A DNA stretch of 11,296 nucleotides from UBA11858 sp964589145 (lineage in GTDB: Bacteria; Chloroflexota; Anaerolineae; Anaerolineales; UBA11858): the NCBI GenBank assembly GCA_964589145.1, contig CAZPSL010000198.1, positions 1 to 11,296 on the forward strand. The letters are read 5' to 3'. Under the pieces are notes generated by a model. That model did no database searches, was not told the origin of the DNA, and was given only the letters and a program-made list of their open reading frames with translations. Of this stretch, positions 7,203 through 11,296 are shown piece by piece. Position numbers and translations under genes: made by a program. Numbering within the stretch: position 1 is the stretch's first letter; every line of letters starts with the position of its first letter.

Positions 7203-7415
7203 TCCCCCCACCCCAACCCCTCCCGCCCTCACTCCTGACCCCTCTCCTACAGGGAGAGGGGAACCAAAGCGGAAATTTTTGGGAGGGGTGTGTTTGTCAG
7301 GTGTGTGTGCGGCGCACTTCGTGCGCCGCACACACACCGAAAAGTCCAATCCCCCCTTCCCTGGGGAGTGCGAAGCCTGCCCGAAGGGTGAGGGGGGATG
7401 CAGGGGGGATGGGGC
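7203..7415 (+). repeat. Composite hairpin repeat, copy B
   Basis: It has the same layout as copy A: a C-rich run, a 9-bp hairpin CCCCTCTCC/GGAGAGGGG (7239-7261), a central hairpin with the GCACTTCGTGC tip (7300-7338) and the identical 48-base block (7351-7398) followed by CAGGGGGGATGGGG. Confidence 0.85.
7300..7338. repeat. Central hairpin of copy B
   Basis: Perfect 18-base arms (7300-7317 and 7321-7338) flank a TTC loop. The outer stem sequence is quite different from that of copy A, yet pairing is complete and the tip GCACTTCGTGC is kept. Confidence 0.9.
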
Positions 7416-7450
7416 TCCAGAATACCACGGCTTGTTGGTAGATAACCGTC

Positions 7451-7475
7451 TTTCTACAACATTTGCCTGCACCCG
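7451..7475 (-). repeat. Right end of the possible inverted-repeat-bounded element
   Basis: These 25 bases, starting TTTCTACAACATTTGCCTGC, are identical to 11119-11143. Their reverse complement matches the left end at 6649 in 17 of 20 positions. They end 15 bases before the -35 of the regulator promoter. Confidence 0.7.
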
Positions 7476-7490
7476 CTTGCACCTTGTTCC

Positions 7491-7519
7491 TTGACGGGGA
7501 ACGGTTAGCCGCATATAAT
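7491..7519 (+). promoter_or_regulatory. Sigma-70 type promoter of the LacI-family gene
   Basis: TTGACG (7491-7496) and TATAAT (7514-7519) are separated by 17 bases, an almost ideal vegetative promoter. The expected start of transcription, near 7526, lies inside the operator palindrome. Confidence 0.85.
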
Positions 7520-7533
7520 GTAAGCGCTTACAT
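7518..7533. promoter_or_regulatory. LacI/GalR-family operator palindrome
   Basis: ATGTAAGCGCTTACAT is a perfect 16-base palindrome with the central CG and flanking TGTAA..TTACA typical of LacI-family operators. It overlaps the last bases of the -10 and the likely transcription start, so bound regulator would block its own promoter. Confidence 0.88.
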
Positions 7534-7549
7534 CCGCCGGATTGCTGTC

Positions 7550-8572
7550 ATGCCTTCCAAGAATTCCCGTCCTACCATTGAAGATGTTGCCCGCGAGGCT
7601 GGTGTTTCCATTGCCACTGTCAGCCGGGTGCTTAACAACCCGCGGGTGGTTGCCCCGCACACGGTCGAACGCGTGCGCACAGCCATTAACGCACTCCGCT
7701 ATCAGCCGCGTGAGGCCGCCCGGATGCTGGCGCGCAGCAAAACAAACACCATCGGCTTGCTGCTGCCGGAAATCAGCGGTTACTTCTTCTTCCCGATGAT
7801 TCTGGGCGTGGAAAAGGAAGCGCATGCCAACGGCTACAGCCTGCTGATTCACTCGGCGCTGGCGGAAGACAGCGAACACGGGCAGATGCCGCTCAGTTTG
7901 GGCGAGCACAACACCGATGGGCTGATCATCTTCGCACACAGCCTGAGCGAAAGCGAACTGCGCCGCCTGGATGCCCTCCACCTGCCGATGGCGCTGCTGC
8001 ACCAGTCCCCGCCGGAGGGCCTGCAAATCCCCAATGTGACCTTTGAGAACAAGCGCGGCGCCCGTGAACTGGTCGAACACCTGATTGTGACTCACGGATA
8101 CCGCCGCATCGTTTTCCTGGCAGGCCCGGAGCATCACGAGGATTCCTACTGGCGCGAGATGGGCTACCGAGAAGCCCTGGAGACGCATGGTATCCCCTTT
8201 GATCCAGCACTGGTTGCCCGCGGGGAATTTGACCCCGAAGCCGCCCGCGGTGCGGTCGCACGCCTGCTGGCGGAGGGTATCCCCTTCGATGCGCTCTTTG
8301 CCGCCGATGATGAATCTGCCTCCGGGGCGATGATGGCCCTGCGGACGGCGGGGCGGCGCATCCCTGAAGATGTGGCCGTTGTCGGGTTTGACGATACCCT
8401 GCTCGCAGCGCATCTGACTCCGCCGCTGACCACTGTCCACGCTCCCATCGAGGATGCCGGGCGGCAGGCGGTTGTCCAGTTGCTCCGCCGCATAAAAGGC
8501 GAACCCGCCGAAGCGGTCACCCTGCTGCCTGCGGAGGTTGTCATCCGCCAATCTTGCGGCTGCAACCCGTAA
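7550..8572 (+). CDS. LacI/GalR-family transcriptional regulator
   Basis: This 340-residue protein has the usual family length. The N-terminal helix-turn-helix reads TIEDVAREAGVSIATVSRVLNN (residues 9-30), followed by the hinge helix region REAARMLARSKT (54-65) and a periplasmic-binding-protein-like sensor domain from about 67 to 332 (TIGLLLPEISGYFF at the start, DVAVVGFDDTLLAAHLTPPLTTV at 274-296). It ends in SCGCNP, a common tail for the family. I chose the ATG at 7550 because it gives the standard start four residues before the recognition domain; the in-frame TTG at 7463 lies upstream of the promoter. No clear ribosome site precedes it. The operator in its own promoter points to autorepression, and the 47-bp gap to the GH4 gene suggests co-transcription, so it probably senses a sugar or phosphosugar from that pathway. 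Confidence 0.93.
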   Translation: MPSKNSRPTIEDVAREAGVSIATVSRVLNNPRVVAPHTVERVRTAINALRYQPREAARMLARSKTNTIGLLLPEISGYFFFPMILGVEKEAHANGYSLLIHSALAEDSEHGQMPLSLGEHNTDGLIIFAHSLSESELRRLDALHLPMALLHQSPPEGLQIPNVTFENKRGARELVEHLIVTHGYRRIVFLAGPEHHEDSYWREMGYREALETHGIPFDPALVARGEFDPEAARGAVARLLAEGIPFDALFAADDESASGAMMALRTAGRRIPEDVAVVGFDDTLLAAHLTPPLTTVHAPIEDAGRQAVVQLLRRIKGEPAEAVTLLPAEVVIRQSCGCNP

Positions 8573-8606
8573 CCTTCAACTTGTAACCTGTAACCTTCAA
8601 CCTTCC
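8569..8606 (+). repeat. GTAACCTTCAAC short repeats after the regulator
   Basis: GTAACCTTCAAC occurs at 8569-8580 and again at 8590-8601, with a shortened GTAACCT unit between. The first copy contains the regulator's TAA stop codon. The tract fills nearly the whole gap before the GH4 ribosome site. Confidence 0.85.
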
Positions 8607-8619
8607 TCACGAGGTTTCC

Positions 8620-9912
8620 ATGAAAGTCACCGTCATTGGTGGAGGCTCCACCTACACCCCCGAACTGGTCAACGGATTTCTGGCACGTATTGAAACCTTC
8701 CCGATGACCGAACTCTGCCTGATGGATATCAACGCCGAGCGGCTGGAAATCGTCGGCGGATTTGCCCAGCGCATGGTCGCGCACAAGGGAGCGCCCTTCA
8801 AGGTCACGCTTTCAACCAACCAGCGGGAAGCCATCCGGGGAGCGAGTTACGTCACCACGCAGTTGCGCGTTGGCATGATGGAAGCCCGCCGCCGCGATGA
8901 ATACCTCGGCAAGCGCCACGGCCTGATCGGGCAGGAGACCACCGGCATAGGCGGGATGGCAAAAGCCCTGCGCACCATCCCCGTGCTGTTGAGCATCGCC
9001 GCCGACATCCGCGAGGTCGCGCCCGGCGCGCCGCTGGTCAATTTCACCAACCCCTCCGGGCTGGTCACCGAAGCGCTGTTCCGCTACGCCCCGGATGTGA
9101 CCTCCGTGGGCGTCTGCAACGTGCCGATCACCTTCAGGATGCACACCCTCCAGCAGTGGCAGGAGATCACCGGACAGGAGGCTCCACCCGAAGCCGCGCA
9201 ACTGGATACCCTGGGGCTGAATCACCTCACCTGGCACCGCGGTTTCACCCTCAACGGTGAGGACATCTGGGATCAGATCATCGAACACACGTTCGCGGAA
9301 CTCCGCCAATCCGACGACCCCGAATGGCCGCCGCACCTGATTGAAACCCTGCGGATGATCCCCAACTACTATTTGCAGTACTACTACCACACCGACCGCA
9401 AACTCGCCGCGCAGGAAAAGTGGCCGCCCTCCCGCGCCGAGGAAGTGCTGGAAATTGAAGCGGGCCTGCTCGCCCAGTACGCCGACCCGGCCCTGAAGGA
9501 GCCGCCCGAAGACCTGATGAAGCGCGGCGGCGCGTACTACTCCACGCTGGCGACTCAACTGCTAAACGCTCACTACAACGATACGGGCGAGCGGCACATC
9601 GTCAACGTGCGCCAGGGCGGCGCGGTGGACGGCTGGCCTGCCGACTGGGTGCTGGAGATGCCCGCTATCGTGGACCGCGCGGGATTCCATCCCATTGAGG
9701 TGCCGCCGCTGCCCGAAGTGTGCTACGGGCTGATTGCACAGGTCAAATCCTACGAAATCCTGACAGTGGAAGCGGCTGTCCACGGCGACCGCAAGGCCGC
9801 TTACGAAGCCCTGCTGGCGCACCCCCTTGGCCCCTCCGCAGACCAAATCCCGGCACTGCTGGACGACATGCTGGAAACGCATCGGGATTACCTGCCGCAG
9901 TTTTTCGGGTAG
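8620..9912 (+). CDS. GH4 family glycosidase, likely 6-phospho-beta-glucosidase type
   Basis: This 430-residue protein has the normal GH4 length. GH4 enzymes cleave glycosides in the cytoplasm by an unusual redox-elimination route that uses NAD+ and a divalent metal. The Rossmann loop GGGSTYTPEL is at residues 7-16, NFTNPSG at 141-147, and CNVP at 166-169, where the Cys is a metal ligand. In this family CN(I/V)P marks 6-phospho-beta-glucosidases, as opposed to CDMP for 6-phospho-alpha-glucosidases. GLNHLTWHRG (199-208) supplies the metal-binding His202, and the Tyr-rich stretch near 249-257 lies where the catalytic Tyr is expected. GAGG, 5 bases before the ATG, supports the start. It lies directly after the LacI-family gene and before a sugar kinase. 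No PTS gene is present, so the source of phosphorylated substrate is open. Family assignment is firm; exact substrate is inferred. Confidence 0.92.
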   Translation: MKVTVIGGGSTYTPELVNGFLARIETFPMTELCLMDINAERLEIVGGFAQRMVAHKGAPFKVTLSTNQREAIRGASYVTTQLRVGMMEARRRDEYLGKRHGLIGQETTGIGGMAKALRTIPVLLSIAADIREVAPGAPLVNFTNPSGLVTEALFRYAPDVTSVGVCNVPITFRMHTLQQWQEITGQEAPPEAAQLDTLGLNHLTWHRGFTLNGEDIWDQIIEHTFAELRQSDDPEWPPHLIETLRMIPNYYLQYYYHTDRKLAAQEKWPPSRAEEVLEIEAGLLAQYADPALKEPPEDLMKRGGAYYSTLATQLLNAHYNDTGERHIVNVRQGGAVDGWPADWVLEMPAIVDRAGFHPIEVPPLPEVCYGLIAQVKSYEILTVEAAVHGDRKAAYEALLAHPLGPSADQIPALLDDMLETHRDYLPQFFG

Positions 9913-9923
9913 GGATGGGAAAT

Positions 9924-9986
9924 AGGTAATCAGGCAATCAGGTGATCAGGTAATCGGGTAACTAGGCGATCAGGCGACAGGTGATG
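9924..9986 (+). repeat. AGGTAATC-type octamer repeat tract before the kinase
   Basis: Eight units follow with near-exact 8-base spacing: AGGTAATC, AGGCAATC, AGGTGATC, AGGTAATC, GGGTAACT, AGGCGATC, AGGCGAC and AGGTGATG. The consensus is AGG(T/C)(A/G)ATC, the same as the tract at 4162-4222. Confidence 0.88.
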
Positions 9987-10015
9987 TCCTCAGATGCAGG
10001 TGCCTGACTGCCCGC

Positions 10016-10061
10016 TCCCGAATCCCGGATTGCCCAATCGCCCAACTCCGAATGCCCAACT
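10016..10061 (+). repeat. Degenerate CCCAATC/CCGAAT short repeats
   Basis: Units such as CCCGGATT, GCCCAATC, GCCCAACT and GCCCAACT follow each other with roughly 8-base spacing. They fill much of the remaining gap between the GH4 gene and the kinase. No clear promoter or ribosome site was found in this gap. Confidence 0.65.
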
Positions 10062-10103
10062 TTCAATTATCACTCTTCGATCATCAAGTATTCATCTTCT
10101 TCC

Positions 10104-11072
10104 ATGAACTACTACCTCGGCATTGACATCGGCGCCACCAAAAGCCACGCCCTGATTGCTGACGAGAACGGCAAGGCGGTTGGCTTTGGTGCAACAGGCC
10201 CCGGCAACCATGAGGTGGTCGGCTGGGAGGGCTACCGCCGCGTGTTGCAGGAGATCACCCGTCAGGCGCTGGATTCCGCCGGAGTGGAGATTTCCCAAAT
10301 CCGGGGGGCGGGATTCGGCATCGCGGGGTACGACTGGCCCTCACAGCGCGACCCAACCCTGAAGGGCATCGCCACCCTGGGGTTGGACTGCCCGCTGGAG
10401 GCGGTCAACGACGCGGTTTTGGGGATTTTCGCCGGTTCCAGCGAGGGCTGGGGCATCTCGATCATCTCCGGCACGGGGGAAAACTGCTGGGGTGTGGACC
10501 GCGATCGCCGCTACGCGCACATGACCGGCAACGGCGCGCTGATGGGCGAGTACGGCGGCGCTGGCACGATTGTCGCCCGCGCGTTGCAGGAGGTTGCCAA
10601 AGCATGGGGGCGGCGCGGCCCTGAAACGGCGCTTGCGGCCGCGTTCATCCGGCGTACTGGTGCATCTGATTTGGATGATATGCTCGAAGGGCTGGTACTC
10701 GAACGCTATCGGCTGGGCGCGGCTGATGCGCCGCTGGTCTTTCAGGTGGCGGAGGGGGGCGATCCGGTGGCGGTGGAGGTGCTGCGCTGGGCTGGCCGGG
10801 AACTGGCGGACATGATCAACGGAGTCAGTCGTCAACTGGGGTTCACCGAGCAGCCTTTTGAAGTGGTGATGATCGGCAGCACGTTCAAGGGAGGGCGGCT
10901 GCTTGTCGGGCCGATGAAGGACGCCGTGCGGGCAGTTAACTCCAACGCCCGATTTGTGCGGCTCCACGCCGCACCGGTGGTCGGGGCGGTTCTTTTGGGG
11001 ATGGAGCAGGCTGGAATGGATGGCTATACCGTCCGGGAGCAATTGATCCGGACGGCGGGCGATATTTTCTGA
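10104..11072 (+). CDS. BadF/BadG/NagK-type ATP-dependent sugar kinase (N-acetylglucosamine kinase-like)
   Basis: This 322-residue protein has the ASKHA (actin-like ATPase) fold. The phosphate-1 loop GIDIGATKSHALI is at residues 6-18, the catalytic region VNDAVLGIFAG at 101-111 (Asp103), the phosphate-2 loop ISGTGENCWGVD at 121-132, and the adenosine segment VVMIGSTFKGG near 254-264. The arrangement matches BadF-family kinases such as N-acetylglucosamine kinase, which make the sugar 6-phosphate. The ATG has no evident ribosome site. It follows the GH4 gene by 191 bp of repeats, in the same direction. Its product or substrate probably connects to the GH4 step, either phosphorylating a released sugar (for example GlcNAc or glucose) or, less conventionally, a disaccharide. 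The kinase call is firm; the sugar is not. Confidence 0.85.
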   Translation: MNYYLGIDIGATKSHALIADENGKAVGFGATGPGNHEVVGWEGYRRVLQEITRQALDSAGVEISQIRGAGFGIAGYDWPSQRDPTLKGIATLGLDCPLEAVNDAVLGIFAGSSEGWGISIISGTGENCWGVDRDRRYAHMTGNGALMGEYGGAGTIVARALQEVAKAWGRRGPETALAAAFIRRTGASDLDDMLEGLVLERYRLGAADAPLVFQVAEGGDPVAVEVLRWAGRELADMINGVSRQLGFTEQPFEVVMIGSTFKGGRLLVGPMKDAVRAVNSNARFVRLHAAPVVGAVLLGMEQAGMDGYTVREQLIRTAGDIF

Positions 11073-11118
11073 CCTTCGAATTGCCGAATTGCTTTTTTCG
11101 AGATGTCCCGCCCCTTGA

Positions 11119-11175
11119 TTTCTACAACATTTGCCTGCACCCGTTCCCCGTGGGTGCAGGCAAACGATGCAGAAA
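11119..11175. repeat. Imperfect inverted repeat downstream of the kinase
   Basis: The left arm 11119-11142 (TTTCTACAACATTTGCCTGC...) pairs with the right arm 11152-11175 with about five mismatches around a short spacer. The left arm equals 7451-7474 and the right arm resembles 6649-6668. No T-run follows, so this is not a classic terminator. Confidence 0.75.
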
Positions 11176-11296
11176 TCGGGCAGTCACATGTCTCTGCCCT
11201 TCCCCCGGCGGGGCGGGGTGTTCGGTGCCTGTCCTGTTCGCAAAATGAAGACTGGCAGTCCTGCCAGGACTGCCAGTCTTGTGTGCGGGGCGAGGG
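11152..11296 (+). repeat. Second, window-truncated copy of the dispersed element
   Basis: Starting with the end sequence near 11155, it continues with GGGGCGGGGTGTT, GCCTGTCCTGTTCGCAAAA and the intact 33-nt palindrome (11248-11280). It then reads TTGTGTGCGGGGCGAGGG, close to the bases that follow the palindrome at 7146. It runs off the window end. Confidence 0.8.
11248..11280. repeat. 33-nt palindrome, intact copy 2
   Basis: It is identical to 7113-7145, including the GCC spacer between perfect 15-base arms. Confidence 0.9.

Larger units (their letters stand above)
6608..7450. other. Gene-free repeat mosaic between divergent genes
   Basis: No coding sequence is supported across this stretch. 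Frames through it are made of low-complexity proline, glycine and arginine runs that follow the C- and G-tracts. It holds the glycosidase promoter at its left end, then dispersed repeats and hairpins described separately: two copies of a composite element, a 33-nt palindrome and a half copy of it, and end sequences in inverted orientation. Confidence 0.75.

Noticed and set aside
6863..7415. Strong hairpins as transcription terminators of the flanking genes
   Set aside because: The flanking genes diverge from this region, and none of the hairpins is followed by a T-run in either direction.
7463..7549. TTG start that would lengthen the regulator by 29 residues
   Set aside because: It lies upstream of the promoter -35 and would place promoter and operator inside the coding sequence; the ATG at 7550 gives the normal family N-terminus.
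7505..8551. Long minus-strand frame opposite the LacI-family gene
   Set aside because: The plus-strand frame has promoter, operator and a full domain set; the antisense frame has none.
8812..9558. Minus-strand frame opposite the GH4 gene
   Set aside because: It is a shadow of GH4 with no ribosome site or domain.
9924..10061. Short repeats as a possible CRISPR array
   Set aside because: Units are 8 bases with no spacers of 25-40 bases, so this is a simple tandem repeat.
11073..11100. T-run after the kinase (GAATTGCTTTTTTCG) as an intrinsic terminator
   Set aside because: The preceding stem is only about four base pairs (AATT/AATT), too weak to call.

Overview
The window looks like chromosomal sequence from a GC-rich, free-living bacterium. 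My best guess is the phylum Chloroflexota, close to Anaerolineae. This is inference, not proof. It rests on codon bias toward G/C third positions, carbohydrate genes with no visible PTS component, and intergenic spaces packed with short phrase-like repeats. No rRNA, tRNA, CRISPR array, transposase or phage gene was recognised.

Left half, minus strand. A membrane glycosyltransferase of the GT39/PMT type (148-1653) is clearly more AT-rich than the rest and may be acquired. A spacer with a 77-bp tandem repeat separates it from a CPA1-type Na+/H+ antiporter (2119-4152). The antiporter starts with a lipoprotein-like signal and ends in a domain that resembles the PII-like cyclic-di-AMP receptor family (DarA/PstA). 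This fusion is the most interesting item in the window. Seventy bases upstream is a large six-hairpin (GH63-like) glycosidase (4223-6607). Its own promoter sits so close to the ATG that its mRNA may be leaderless.

Middle (6608-7549). A gene-free stretch of about 940 bp holds a dense mosaic of dispersed repeats: two copies of a composite element whose central hairpins differ in sequence but keep their pairing, a 33-nt palindrome, and outer ends that form imperfect inverted repeats. A further partial copy starts near the right edge (11119-11296).

Right half, plus strand. A LacI-family regulator has a textbook sigma-70 promoter whose -10 overlaps a perfect LacI-type palindrome. It is followed by an NAD/metal-dependent GH4 glycosidase with the CNVP signature of 6-phospho-beta-glucosidases, and then a BadF/NagK-type sugar kinase. 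Together they suggest a locally regulated sugar pathway in which an ATP-dependent kinase, not a PTS, could supply or use the 6-phosphosugar. Octamer repeats of the AGGTAATC type sit just upstream of both the antiporter and the kinase.
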